Below, one piece after another: positions 54,129 through 62,067 of a stretch of DNA of 64,000 nucleotides. Position numbers and translations under genes: made by a program. The stretch is from an uncultured Mucilaginibacter sp. (GTDB taxonomy: Bacteria > Bacteroidota > Bacteroidia > Sphingobacteriales > Sphingobacteriaceae): assembly GCA_903864275.1 (NCBI GenBank), contig CAIPFE010000034.1, positions 28,789 through 92,788 of the forward strand. Direction: 5' to 3'. Each line of letters begins with the position of its first letter. The first letter of the stretch is position 1. Under the pieces are notes generated by a model, which made no database searches, was not told the origin of the DNA, and was given only the letters and a program-made list of their open reading frames with translations.

Positions 54129-54761
54129 ATGCAAAATCTATTATTAGAAAAATCTGCTTCGATCCTTTTAATTGAAGGAAGGGTTGAAACAAACATCGTT
54201 GTAGCAGCTCCTCATCACACTCCCGGAGGAAATAAAAATATGCCTTGTCCTGAACATACCGATGGTGATGAAAATACAGGGATTATTGCGCGGATGCTTG
54301 CTGAAACATTGAACGTTTCCTCGATTATTGCTTGTAATTATCCAATCGATTCTAACAAAAGTTTAGAGACTGATTATGCAAGGCAGATTCTGCAATGGAA
54401 GCCTAAATATTTAATTGAAATTCATGGTCATGGCGCAAAAGGCGGCGCTAAGCCTAGCGACTATATTATTGAAGTGTCGTCTGGTACAGAAGCACGAGAA
54501 ACAACTGCAATTGAATTTGCAAACACTCTTAAGGAGCAATTGCAAATTTACAGCGAACTAGAAAATTACAATGTCAAAGGAGAGTGGGACCAGATTCACT
54601 TTAGAGCCTCTAAAACAGCAACTATTATTGATGAAAGGTGGATACCTATCCATATTGAACTCCCGCCGTCACTAAGATTATCACCTGATAATACGTTACC
54701 AGAGTTCATTACAAAATTCGTTGATTGTTTAGCTGTCACAATTAAACAAGTTTGTAAATAA
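54129..54761 (+). CDS. N-formylglutamate amidohydrolase-like protein
   Basis: 210 residues, no signal peptide. The order of motifs fits the formylglutamate amidohydrolase (FGase) superfamily of zinc hydrolases: APHH with His29/30, DGDENTG with Asp47/Glu48, DYARQI near 92, and EIHGHGAKGG with His99 and His101. FGase members usually show PHxG, ExD and a DxH-type later site. Substrate is unknown; an N-acyl or amide bond is implied. As cargo of a mobilisable element this is unusual. Confidence 0.5.
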   Translation: MQNLLLEKSASILLIEGRVETNIVVAAPHHTPGGNKNMPCPEHTDGDENTGIIARMLAETLNVSSIIACNYPIDSNKSLETDYARQILQWKPKYLIEIHGHGAKGGAKPSDYIIEVSSGTEARETTAIEFANTLKEQLQIYSELENYNVKGEWDQIHFRASKTATIIDERWIPIHIELPPSLRLSPDNTLPEFITKFVDCLAVTIKQVCK

Positions 54762-54987
54762 ACATACATTTTAGTTTATCTCAATAATCTTCAGCCGATA
54801 TACCAAATCAATAAAAAAACAAATTATTGCTCTGCTTTCTATTCTACGACTTTAACAGTTCTCCAGGAATGCTGAAATAAGTCGTGACCAGGCATAATCC
54901 TTGATTTTTATGCAAGATTAAGAGGTCACTACGCCAAAGTGTGTCGCTGTAACTTGTCTTTGATAAAATATGCATTCCACACACCAT

Positions 54988-55147
54988 CCCATTTTCAACG
55001 CTTAGGCACCAAACGCGCAAGGCGGGTGAAAGGTCAAGGCCGAAGCACCGCTAAAAAAAACAATAATGCTTCGTTTATATAGCCTTGAACTTTCATCCGC
55101 CGGTCGCTAACTTTGCCGGATGCGGTGAAATGGGGTTCTTTTTTTTA
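54988..55147 (+). ncRNA. Long imperfect inverted repeat, possible structured RNA or transfer-origin locus
   Basis: GGCGGGTGAAAGGTCAAGGC (55021-55040) pairs with GCCTTGAACTTTCATCCGCC (55082-55101) with 18 Watson-Crick pairs, one wobble and one mismatch. CGAAGCA (55041) pairs with TGCTTCG (55067), leaving an 8-base bulge, and an outer weaker helix pairs 54988-55001 with 55122-55135. Eight T follow. The region is GC-rich in AT-rich surroundings. A 62-residue frame on the minus strand (55093-55281) overlaps and looks composition-driven. The 54762-55371 gap otherwise shows nothing. Confidence 0.4.
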
Positions 55148-55371
55148 GTTTGACCCAAAGCAGGTATGTTATGAGCAACAGCGAATTTCATTCCTGCTTG
55201 TGCGGCAGCGAGGCTGGCGGCGGAATGAAACCCGCCGCGATAGCGTGCGTGGTGTAATGCAGCCGCTTGCCGCAGCTGCATGGGGGAGATTTAAGGATTA
55301 AAAAATATCTTTCAATACATTATCAAGCATATATTTCATAAGTTATGATTTGCTTTCACGGTGAAGCCGGT

Positions 55372-55599
55372 CTAATAATTCCCTTTTTTGCGTTCACTTT
55401 CTAAAATACGAGCCTCTAATTGCGCAATCAATGGATGATCGCCATGGTTTAAATTGTCATTTACAATTATGGCCGGAGAGAATTCGCTCAAATCGGCATC
55501 ATCCAATTTATCCTTATTGGCTTTAAAATGATTGCCGCAAGTATTGAAGGTATTATCATGAATGTGGTAAATGTTAATGGTATTAATTATTATTTTCAT
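55372..55599 (-). CDS. Small protein of unknown function
   Basis: 75 residues. Its N-terminus MKIIINTINIYHIHDNTFNT is beta-like, and the C-terminus (LIAQLEARILESERKKGNY) is helical. ATG at 55599 was preferred over a longer frame. It is divergent from the XRE regulator gene with 126 bp between starts, so both may be controlled by that regulator. Function unknown. Confidence 0.5.
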   Translation of the reverse strand: MKIIINTINIYHIHDNTFNTCGNHFKANKDKLDDADLSEFSPAIIVNDNLNHGDHPLIAQLEARILESERKKGNY

Positions 55600-55712
55600 G
55601 TCGCAATTATTTTCCCTAAAATTCAAATCTCGGCATGAGTATAGTTGTAGCAAACCAATATCGTAAGTAATTTACACGCAAACCTGTTATATTTACCCTT
55701 AAGAAAACTTTG

Positions 55713-55720
55713 TATATTTG
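55713..55720 (+). promoter_or_regulatory. Candidate -7 box of the XRE regulator gene
   Basis: TATATTTG lies 5 bp upstream of the ATG at 55726. This implies a very short leader, as at other genes here. Confidence 0.4.
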
Positions 55721-55725
55721 AACCT

Positions 55726-56121
55726 ATGGAAGCATCTACTAAACCAACTAATACCAACATCGGGCGAAAAATTGGCCGTATCCGTGAGTTAAGGGGAATT
55801 AAGCAGGAAACCCTTGCGTCTGAATTAGGAGTTAGTCAGCAATCTGTTTCCCGTATGGAGCAAAGCGATTTTTTAGAAGATGATGTTTTAGAAAAGATAG
55901 CTAAGGTTTTAGGGGTAACGGCTGACGCTATAAAGAATTTTAGCGAAGAAGCTGTGTTTAATTATTTTAACAACTTCCATGATAACAGTTCGGGCGACTT
56001 TCGTCATCATTGCACCTTCAATACCCTTGACAAAATTGTAGAGTTATATGACGAAAAAGTGGCTCTTTTAGAACGCCTGTTACAAAGTGAGCGTGAAAAA
56101 AATGAGCTTTTAAAAAAATAA
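55726..56121 (+). CDS. XRE-family transcriptional regulator
   Basis: 131 residues. The N-terminal HTH_3 domain (about 10-65) reads KIGRIRELRGIKQETLASEL GVSQQSVSRME, with the recognition helix near 36-46. The C-terminal part (about 100-131) is a predicted coiled coil (EKVALLERLLQSEREKNELL) for dimerisation. It probably controls itself and the divergent small gene or mobilisation genes. A perfect bidirectional terminator separates it from the mob operon. Confidence 0.88.
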   Translation: MEASTKPTNTNIGRKIGRIRELRGIKQETLASELGVSQQSVSRMEQSDFLEDDVLEKIAKVLGVTADAIKNFSEEAVFNYFNNFHDNSSGDFRHHCTFNTLDKIVELYDEKVALLERLLQSEREKNELLKK

Positions 56122-56128
56122 ATAATAA

Positions 56129-56154
56129 GTGCTGCCATTGCGCAATGGCAGCAC
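56129..56154. terminator. Bidirectional terminator between regulator and mob operon
   Basis: A 26-bp perfect palindrome, GTGCTGCCATTGC with GCAATGGCAGCAC, lies between convergent stop codons (56121 and 56164), with A/T-rich flanks on both sides. Confidence 0.82.
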
Positions 56155-56163
56155 CCTGTAATT

Positions 56164-56787
56164 TTATTGATTTTTTCGCAATGCCTTTAAACTGTCGGCC
56201 TCTGTTTCAAGTTCTTTAATACGTAATTCTGTTGCCTGTTGCCGTCGGTATCTTTCGATGCTGTCCGTTCTAAAACTATTGATACTATCTACTTTAAAAC
56301 TGCCCAGATCATTATCCATATCCTCTTTGCCTTTTTTATCCTGCTTTAGGTAATTCCAGTACCATGAATTTCGGTAACGCGTATTTTCGCTATTCAAATA
56401 CAAATAGCGAAAGCCAAAAAAACATATCAGCGTGACTGTTATCGCGAGGCTGGTAAAAATCATAGCCCGTTTGCGCATGATCTTTAAGAATCCCTTTACA
56501 CCATCTTCCGGCAAAACCAATACACGGTTTTTAGCGAAAAGGTCGTTAAGCTGCCCGTAAACAGCATTTTTGATAGTGGATAAACCATCCGCTACAATAT
56601 GGTGTACCGGTAATAAGTCCGGCTTGGGTGCCGTTATTTCAATTTTATCTATTTTATTTTCAAACCCCTCTACCTTATTCGTCAGCTTATCAACTTTTGC
56701 AGGTAGTACTTTAACCACCTCTTTTACTGCTTGTAACTCTTTGGTGAAGTCTTCCATCATGGAATTAAAAACTGTTTCATCTATCAT
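56164..56787 (-). CDS. Single-pass membrane coiled-coil protein of the mob operon
   Basis: 207 residues. A coiled coil at 1-55 (LPAKVDKLTNKVEGFENKID), one transmembrane helix near 111-132 (IFTSLAITVTLICFFGFRYL), and a second coiled coil at the C-terminus. Its start overlaps the relaxase stop by 4 bp (ATGA), so it is translated with it. It may tether the relaxosome to the membrane; that is inference from operon position. Confidence 0.72.
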   Translation of the reverse strand: MIDETVFNSMMEDFTKELQAVKEVVKVLPAKVDKLTNKVEGFENKIDKIEITAPKPDLLPVHHIVADGLSTIKNAVYGQLNDLFAKNRVLVLPEDGVKGFLKIMRKRAMIFTSLAITVTLICFFGFRYLYLNSENTRYRNSWYWNYLKQDKKGKEDMDNDLGSFKVDSINSFRTDSIERYRRQQATELRIKELETEADSLKALRKNQ

Positions 56788-57671
56788 AATCTAAATCCTC
56801 CTGATTGTTTAATTTCTTGTTTATCCTCTTGTTCTTTTTTCAATTGTGCTTCCTTTTGTGATCTTGCAATAGTCTCCCTGAGTTGTTGTGCCAGGCTCGG
56901 CTTCTTTAACTCTTCCTGCTGCATCTGCTTGTTTTGAGCTAATTGCTTTTCAATTTTGAGCAATGCAAAACCAACCTCGCTTCCTTTAAATCGTACCGCT
57001 TGCGCGTCCGTGAAGGCAATGCCACGGCCCAATTCGATTTCATAGCCTTTTGCAGTAATCTTATTCTGAAATTCTTTCATGGTAGTGGATTGCTTTAAGA
57101 ATTTAGCAATAGCCTCTTTTAATGCTTCTTTACGAATGTCCTGACGTGGCAACATCCTTTCTTCTTTAGACAGAAACTTACGTGGGCTTAATACTTGTTC
57201 CAGGTGGTGCTTCTTCTCCATGCTCCTACAGAAATTCGCCATCCGCTTATAGTTGTTGCTGTCGGAAACAGTTTTGGCATCATAGCCCACCCGGTTAGCC
57301 ACAATATGCAAATGCTGGTGCTGCCGGTCACCATGCTCTATAACCACATACTGGTTGTTTTCAAATCCAAAATCTTTAGCCAGTTGTTTACCAATGTCAA
57401 TTTTATCCTGGTGACTTAACTGGTCTGAATGGGCAAAGCTTAAAGAGGCATGTAATACCGGTTTTGATAGCTTCGGGTTTAAATACCGCACCTCATTAAA
57501 CTGTTGTATCAATTCCTTTTTATTACCGAAGCATTGATTATAGCAAATAACCTGCGCCTGCTTTTTCTCTTGTTCTATCTCCTGCAAAGCTTTACTCTGT
57601 TGTAATCTGCCTTCATGCAGATAGTTCAAGCACCCCCGGAAACTTTTACCTGTACTTATCTTACCGATCAT
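56784..57671 (-). CDS. mobB: Relaxase, MobB type
   Basis: 295 residues. Relaxase/mobilisation nuclease domain (about 1-200) with MIGKISTGKSFRGCLNYLHE at the start, and the metal-binding triple-His motif in HGDRQHQHLHIVANR near 112-126. The probable nucleophile Tyr is among the N-terminal residues (Tyr17 or Tyr48). The C-terminal third is Gln/Lys-rich and helical. It nicks DNA at oriT and covalently carries the strand during transfer. Overlaps with both operon neighbours are 4 bp. Confidence 0.9.
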   Translation of the reverse strand: MIGKISTGKSFRGCLNYLHEGRLQQSKALQEIEQEKKQAQVICYNQCFGNKKELIQQFNEVRYLNPKLSKPVLHASLSFAHSDQLSHQDKIDIGKQLAKDFGFENNQYVVIEHGDRQHQHLHIVANRVGYDAKTVSDSNNYKRMANFCRSMEKKHHLEQVLSPRKFLSKEERMLPRQDIRKEALKEAIAKFLKQSTTMKEFQNKITAKGYEIELGRGIAFTDAQAVRFKGSEVGFALLKIEKQLAQNKQMQQEELKKPSLAQQLRETIARSQKEAQLKKEQEDKQEIKQSGGFRL

Positions 57672-58042
57672 TGTAAATAGCTTTTAACATCTTTCACTAA
57701 TTCTTGCAAGCCTGTGCTTTGCGCGTTGAGCTTTGCCCTTTCAAGCACGCTCAATTCGTCGAAGCTGTTCCGTTTTTTGGCTATTTGATTCAGGTTCGCC
57801 GCTATATGGTTAAGCGTACCGCATAACAGCAAAACCTCTCGTGGCAGCGTTTTAACCCTGGCTTTTACCGTGCCTTTCAATCCCAGTTCCCGCAAGTATT
57901 CCGATACACTTAGACCAACTTGCTTTGCTCTATTTTCAATCTGCTTACCTTCAAAAAAAGAACACTTAACGGAGAGCGTTCGCAAACGCTTGACCTCTTT
58001 CGGCGGCCTGCCGCCTTTGTTGGTTTTTGACTTTTCAATCAT
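57668..58042 (-). CDS. Relaxosome accessory protein, MobA/MobC-like
   Basis: 124 residues. KTNKGGRPPKEVKRLRTLSVKC near 5-26 followed by GLSVSEYLRELGLKG near 43-57 fits the ribbon-helix-helix DNA-binding fold of MobC-like proteins; LNHIAANLNQIAKK near 76 is a typical helix in this family. It probably binds oriT and recruits the relaxase encoded next to it (4-bp overlap). It is the first gene of the mob operon and starts beside the palindrome array. Confidence 0.85.
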   Translation of the reverse strand: MIEKSKTNKGGRPPKEVKRLRTLSVKCSFFEGKQIENRAKQVGLSVSEYLRELGLKGTVKARVKTLPREVLLLCGTLNHIAANLNQIAKKRNSFDELSVLERAKLNAQSTGLQELVKDVKSYLQ

Positions 58043-58071
58043 TCTTAAATCCTTTCCTGTCTTAAAAATCT

Positions 58072-58261
58072 CCCCATGAATGCGATAGCATGAATGGGGC
58101 CAGCAAGTTTTGGTAACACCAAAACATAGCTGGCTCCCACATCGGGGCTAAAGCCCCTCGTGTGTCCCGGATACTTCGTATCCGGAATCTGTACCTTGCC
58201 GTCTTACCGCTTTATGGTTTATCCGGGCTATAGCCCGGAGTCTTGCGGTACTACGTACCGC
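58072..58261. other. Palindrome array, candidate oriT
   Basis: Six short palindromes follow one another upstream of the mob operon: 58072-58099 (CCCCAT/ATGGGG), 58100-58133 (CCAGC/GCTGG with GTTTTGGT/ACCAAAAC), 58144-58157 (GGGGCT/AGCCCC), 58167-58185 (CCGGATAC/GTATCCGG), 58223-58238 (CCGGGCTATAGCCCGG) and 58245-58261 (GCGGTAC/GTACCGC). A seventh at 58297-58319 lies in the next gene. oriT loci lie next to their mob genes and contain inverted repeats, but this number is high. The nick site cannot be placed. Confidence 0.5.
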
Positions 58262-58306
58262 CGACTTTACAGCTATCTGTATATACCTTTATATTACCCG
58301 GATGCC

Positions 58307-58621
58307 TTACGGCACCGGGCAATCCGGCCAATACACCAAGCTCCCCTTTACGGGGTCGTAGGACGGCTGGTAACGGATGTATCCATACTCGTCCAATTCC
58401 CGGATACACTTATGGTAAGTGGCTATCGAAGCAATCCTGGAATACCCCATCAGCTCTTTCCGGGTAACCGGAAAGGGACTGATAAAACCGTTCCGCTGCC
58501 ACTGTACAAAAAGTGCAGTAAACAGGCTGATATGGGTCGCCATGAGGCGCTGATCTTTGCCCATGCGCCTGACCAATCTGCTGTAAGCTACTACCGGATT
58601 GTTGATGGCTGCCGGAATCAT
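58307..58621 (-). CDS. Winged-helix-like small protein, paralog 1
   Basis: 104 residues. The central part FPVTRKELMGYSRIASIATY HKCIRELDEYGYIRYQPS near 50-87 has winged-helix character (recognition helix then beta wing). It is clearly paralogous to the protein at 58878-59198 over this segment. Its C-terminus is partly encoded by a palindrome (58297-58319). Its start overlaps the excisionase-like stop by 4 bp. It may be a DNA-binding replication or transfer regulator; not proven. Confidence 0.72.
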   Translation of the reverse strand: MIPAAINNPVVAYSRLVRRMGKDQRLMATHISLFTALFVQWQRNGFISPFPVTRKELMGYSRIASIATYHKCIRELDEYGYIRYQPSYDPVKGSLVYWPDCPVP

Positions 58622-58881
58622 GATTGGCCTCCTTCTAAAATCTTGTTAATGTCTTCCAGTTTGTAATACATGATACCGCCAATCTTAGTATAGCGGAGTG
58701 TGCCGTTAATCCGCAGGTTTTGTAAAGTACCGGGGGATATGTTGAGCAGCTTCCGCACCTCGACACTTTTCAGCCATTTCTTAACTTCGCCCTGTCCGGG
58801 CTTATTAATTAGTTTGATCGCATTTAACAAGTTATTTTCCAACTCCCTTAAATCCTCTTTCGTGACTAATTCTACATTCAT
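58618..58881 (-). CDS. Excisionase-like helix-turn-helix protein
   Basis: 87 residues. After an N-terminal helix, KKWLKSVEVRKLLNISPGTL QNLRINGTLRYTKIGGIMYY (about 34-73) is the MerR/Xis-type HTH_17 domain that binds DNA with a winged helix. Such proteins act as recombination directionality factors for integrases or as regulators. It is encoded between two paralogous genes with 4-bp overlaps on both sides. Confidence 0.82.
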   Translation of the reverse strand: MNVELVTKEDLRELENNLLNAIKLINKPGQGEVKKWLKSVEVRKLLNISPGTLQNLRINGTLRYTKIGGIMYYKLEDINKILEGGQS

Positions 58882-59198
58882 CTTTCGCCTCCTTTTCGTT
58901 TGCTTGTTTGTAATAGATTGTTGCCCGGCAGTGTGACCTCACTGGCCAGCCGGTTGTTATGTGACGGCTGATAGCCGATATAGCCCCTTTGCACTAATAC
59001 CCGTAAGCATTTATGATAAGTGGCAAAGGAGCGGATGCCGGAAAGCGGCATCAGGATACTACGGCTTACCCGGAATGATTCCCGACAGCCTTGTTCCTGC
59101 CAACACGTCAGCATAGCTGTGTACAGACTGGCCGGATAAGGGCCGACAGCCTTATCCTTTTGGATGATTTTTAATAAACTGGAAATTGTTGTTTCCAT
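58878..59198 (-). CDS. Winged-helix-like small protein, paralog 2
   Basis: 106 residues. FRVSRSILMPLSGIRSFATY HKCLRVLVQRGYIGYQPSHN near 42-81 matches paralog 1 position by position (ATYHKC, GYI-YQPS shared). The tail differs (LPGNNLLQTSKRKGGER). Gene order is paralog 2, Xis-like, paralog 1, all with 4-bp overlaps, so they are translationally coupled. Function not known. Confidence 0.7.
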   Translation of the reverse strand: METTISSLLKIIQKDKAVGPYPASLYTAMLTCWQEQGCRESFRVSRSILMPLSGIRSFATYHKCLRVLVQRGYIGYQPSHNNRLASEVTLPGNNLLQTSKRKGGER

Positions 59199-59260
59199 TT
59201 TTGCCTCCGTTTCTTTTTTGGTTCAACGGGGCAATTATAAAGCGGAAAACAGGCGAAACC

Positions 59261-59285
59261 ATGACCATCAGATCGTGATGGTCAT
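59261..59285. promoter_or_regulatory. 10-bp inverted repeat upstream of the Xis-like operon
   Basis: ATGACCATCA (59261-59270) and TGATGGTCAT (59276-59285) are perfect inverted repeats with a 5-bp centre, 62 bp upstream of the start at 59198. It may be an operator for one of the encoded DNA-binding proteins. Confidence 0.5.
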
Positions 59286-59352
59286 ATACAAGAAATGAAC
59301 GTGGCTGTAATGAGCGGAAACAAAGGTTCGTTATCCGGCAAAAGAAAAAAGA

Positions 59353-60129
59353 TCAGACTTCAGGGTCAACCCTAACAATCTTAAACAGTTTTTTCTCTGC
59401 GGGTATAGGTGTTTTGGGCGGCGTGTTTTTCTCTTTATCGCCAAAGTAGTTCTTTACTGTTTCTTTAGAAATGGGGCTGCCGCCCTTTGAAAAGTACTTA
59501 CTGACCATTTTGTAATAAGGGCTGGTATTGTCACACTTTAGAAAGAACCTACCGGATGGCAGGGTAAGGTCATCGATTTGCTGTAGCAGGTCGATCAGGG
59601 TAGACAGGTGGCTTTCTTCAACCATGATTTTTTGCTTAACTTCCAATTTGTTCAGTTCCTGTAATTGCTGCTGATATTCTGCAATCTGTTGCTGTTGACG
59701 GGCAATAATGGCATCTTTTTCCGCTATGACGATCTGTGAGGGGCGGGCGTTAAACCGGTCAATACTATCCAAATAGGTCACAAAAGTCCGCAAGTGCAGT
59801 TTTTGTTTATTGGTTCGTTCGTGTTTGGTTTTAGAATCGATTTTATCATCGTCGATCAACTTCGCAATACCGTCATGGACAATATCCCAAACATGCCTGA
59901 AAAATTCCGGTTCTTCGTCACCAGGATTGATTTTTAGAAAATGGCTTAGGTGGTAATGGTAGAATGCATCAAACTCACTTTCATTACGCTCATAAATGTT
60001 ATTCAGGAAGTGGCGGTCATAATGGCTTGCCCACCATGAAAAAGGCATACCAATGTCATAGGGGTGTTCCCGCCGCTTAAAGCGTAAGCACGGTTTAAAG
60101 TATTCTTTGGATTTAAAGTTTTCTTTCAT
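59353..60129 (-). CDS. Mobile-element protein of unknown function
   Basis: 258 residues, cytoplasmic. An N-terminal His/Tyr-rich part (MPFSWWASHYDRHFLNNIYE near 29-48), a coiled coil with Gln-rich repeats near 143-165 (ARQQQQIAEYQQQLQELNKL), and a C-terminal part (YYKMVSKYFSKGGSPISKETV) resembling the end of RteC-like regulators. I do not assign it to RteC. It is placed between Xis-like and AbiE genes. Confidence 0.65.
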   Translation of the reverse strand: MKENFKSKEYFKPCLRFKRREHPYDIGMPFSWWASHYDRHFLNNIYERNESEFDAFYHYHLSHFLKINPGDEEPEFFRHVWDIVHDGIAKLIDDDKIDSKTKHERTNKQKLHLRTFVTYLDSIDRFNARPSQIVIAEKDAIIARQQQQIAEYQQQLQELNKLEVKQKIMVEESHLSTLIDLLQQIDDLTLPSGRFFLKCDNTSPYYKMVSKYFSKGGSPISKETVKNYFGDKEKNTPPKTPIPAEKKLFKIVRVDPEV

Positions 60130-60241
60130 GGTAGATAAAAGTTACTTAACTCAAAGTTAGGTATTATAATTATGCCAAAAAAAAGCCTGCATATTAAGGA
60201 AGTAAACAAAGACGTAGATAACGGTGATTTTTACAGGTATG

Positions 60242-61249
60242 CTAATTTTCTGCCATTTTCCTAAAACGTTCGGTTAATTCATTCATCCGGCTAATAAGTT
60301 CTTTAAAATCAACTGCCTTTCCATATATCATGCTGTTTCGCATTAGTCTGTAGTCTTCTTCCCAAATGGGTAATATTGCTTTAGGCGGGATGAAATTTAT
60401 TTGTTTTGGCCCATGCAAATTATAATCTATTCCCCTAAGCAGGTTGAATTTTTTGCGATGCGCTACAATATTATTATATAAAGCCGTATCTGTTAGGGCT
60501 TCTTTGCCGTGTACGGTATCCATTAACCTTTCAAGATCGTACAGATGGCGTGACATGCGTTCATGCCTGATATGCTCTACGGGCTTTAAAAATTCCTCGT
60601 GTAAAAGAAAAACCTTTTCTAAAAAGGTACGGCGGGGTTCTACGGTTTCTACTGTAAAGGATTGTCCGCCGAAAGCCTGATCCGGGAATGTATTGCCAAT
60701 GATCGACCGGATAGTACGGTTACTGGATGGTTCACGCAATGAACGTGCGCCAATTTCAATCAATACTTTCTCCGGAATATAACCATTATGATCTAACAGG
60801 GTGCGATATTGCAGTTCCAATACCTGTGGGTCTCTGTCAGAATCTTTGGAAGCTTGCGCGTTAATAGTGAATAATTGCTGGTCGATACCGATTTCCAGTA
60901 GTTGTTTTGTTATCTCATCTTTAAAATCATTACTGATAAAATTAAAAGAGGCCTTTCTCAAATTTTTGATTTGGCTATTGCTCAAATCGCCCTTAAATCC
61001 CAACACTTCACGGTCAATGGCCAAATCAATATCTTCTGAAAATCGTTCAATCAAATCCCATGACTTGCTTAAAGAAGTACCGCCTTTAAAAACAATGTCC
61101 TTTGACCATGCTGTACTGAATGCCGCTTTTAATGCAAGGGTTACCCACCAGTCTTTTTCTATTGCATTTTCCGGTAAGCCGGTTTGATTACTGGCGGCAT
61201 TTAAAATTTCAATGCGCCTCTTTTCTGTTAATTGCAACCATTCAATCAT
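60242..61249 (-). CDS. AbiEii/AbiGii nucleotidyltransferase toxin
   Basis: 335 residues. The AbiEii nucleotidyltransferase signature is VFKGGTSLSKSWDLIERFSEDIDLAI near 53-78 (GG/S motif followed by DxD). Toxins of this group are DUF1814 proteins that inactivate host targets by nucleotide transfer, blocking growth on phage infection. It is cotranscribed with its upstream antitoxin, overlapping it by 8 bp. Confidence 0.9.
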   Translation of the reverse strand: MIEWLQLTEKRRIEILNAASNQTGLPENAIEKDWWVTLALKAAFSTAWSKDIVFKGGTSLSKSWDLIERFSEDIDLAIDREVLGFKGDLSNSQIKNLRKASFNFISNDFKDEITKQLLEIGIDQQLFTINAQASKDSDRDPQVLELQYRTLLDHNGYIPEKVLIEIGARSLREPSSNRTIRSIIGNTFPDQAFGGQSFTVETVEPRRTFLEKVFLLHEEFLKPVEHIRHERMSRHLYDLERLMDTVHGKEALTDTALYNNIVAHRKKFNLLRGIDYNLHGPKQINFIPPKAILPIWEEDYRLMRNSMIYGKAVDFKELISRMNELTERFRKMAEN

Positions 61250-61859
61250 AGCTGTTCATTTTATTGTTTATGGAAATAAGCAATTCGCCAATCCATGCCG
61301 GTGCAAGTTTTGCATCCTCTTTAAGAATCCTCTGATCTTCTTTTTTCAGCAAGGCAGTCACACGGTCGATTACCTCCGGCGTTGTACCGGTTTTTCCCAG
61401 GGCTTCCAGTGCCTGTATAACGAGGCTACTGACCTGTCCTTTAGTAGCAAACTTTTTAGGAGCAGCGGTTTGAAAAATAATTGTTCGTTTACCTGCTTGT
61501 AGCGTTTTGGGCTTGCCATCAGTCAAATAGACAGACTTCATCGGCACCTGGGTTGAAAGCCCTAATTTATTTAAAGCGTTAATACCTGTAGGGATTACTC
61601 TTATTTTGTCCCTCTTTGCAATTGCCTGTACTATATCATCTGTGGAGGGATATAGTATGCCTAATGCAGTATCTACTTTCGGATATAAATAAATACCGTG
61701 TGCAAGCCGTATTAATATATTATCTTTCACCAGCCGGGATAATGCCTGGCGTACTGCGTCCGTATTAGCCATATCATTAAAATCGGAAGGGAAAATAATT
61801 TTTCCTTTCTTGCCTTTAATGATCCTGCTTAATAACTCCTGATGAATTGACTTTTCCAA
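61242..61859 (-). CDS. AbiEi-type antitoxin (DUF6088-like)
   Basis: 205 residues. An N-terminal winged-helix region (KGKIIFPSDFNDMANTDAVRQALSRLVKDNILIRLAHGIY near 19-58) is followed by the antitoxin C-terminal part with KTLQAGKRTIIFQTAAPKKF near 116. It should repress its own operon and neutralise the nucleotidyltransferase. The start is TTG; no in-frame ATG occurs before codon 31. Inverted repeats in the promoter (61872-61904) fit AbiEi autorepression. Confidence 0.82.
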   Translation of the reverse strand: MEKSIHQELLSRIIKGKKGKIIFPSDFNDMANTDAVRQALSRLVKDNILIRLAHGIYLYPKVDTALGILYPSTDDIVQAIAKRDKIRVIPTGINALNKLGLSTQVPMKSVYLTDGKPKTLQAGKRTIIFQTAAPKKFATKGQVSSLVIQALEALGKTGTTPEVIDRVTALLKKEDQRILKEDAKLAPAWIGELLISINNKMNSYD

Positions 61860-61871
61860 CTTTAAACTTAT

Positions 61872-61904
61872 CTTGTCACAAATTTACATCAAATATGTGA
61901 CAAG
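61872..61904 (-). promoter_or_regulatory. Operator-like inverted repeat upstream of abiE
   Basis: CTTGTCACA (61872-61880) and TGTGACAAG (61896-61904) are perfect 9-bp inverted repeats with a 15-bp spacer, starting 13 bp upstream of the antitoxin start. A TAAATTTG -7-like box on the minus strand lies inside it, so binding would block transcription. Confidence 0.65.
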
Positions 61905-61989
61905 TAAATAAAAATTTATTGCATGAATAAAATGTTATTCTGTATATTTGTTATCAATAAGCAACAGCATTATTTTGGTTTATTTTGTA

Positions 61990-62010
61990 GGTGACCTATT
62001 CGGTGACCTC
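61990..62010. repeat. GGTGACC direct repeat near the right end of element 1
   Basis: GGTGACCTATTCGGTGACCT mirrors the tandem GGTGACC motif at the left end (49120-49139), 58 bp from attR. The remainder of the 61860-62334 gap holds the AbiE operator, a possible + strand promoter (TTG at 61919, TATATTTG at 61943) and the att site. Confidence 0.65.
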
Positions 62011-62067
62011 CGAAGATTATAAAAACATAAAGAGCTGATTAACAGCGACAAATTTAACAATAGTCGT

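Noticed and set aside
55093..55281. 62-residue minus-strand frame (QLRQAAALHHARYRGGFHSA)
   Set aside because: Its composition follows the GC-rich inverted-repeat locus, it lacks a good ribosome-binding site, and the DNA structure explains the region better. It is kept only as a remark under the ncRNA candidate.
59353..60129. RteC-type regulator
   Set aside because: Only the C-terminal end has a vague similarity; the N-terminal domain does not fit what I know of RteC.
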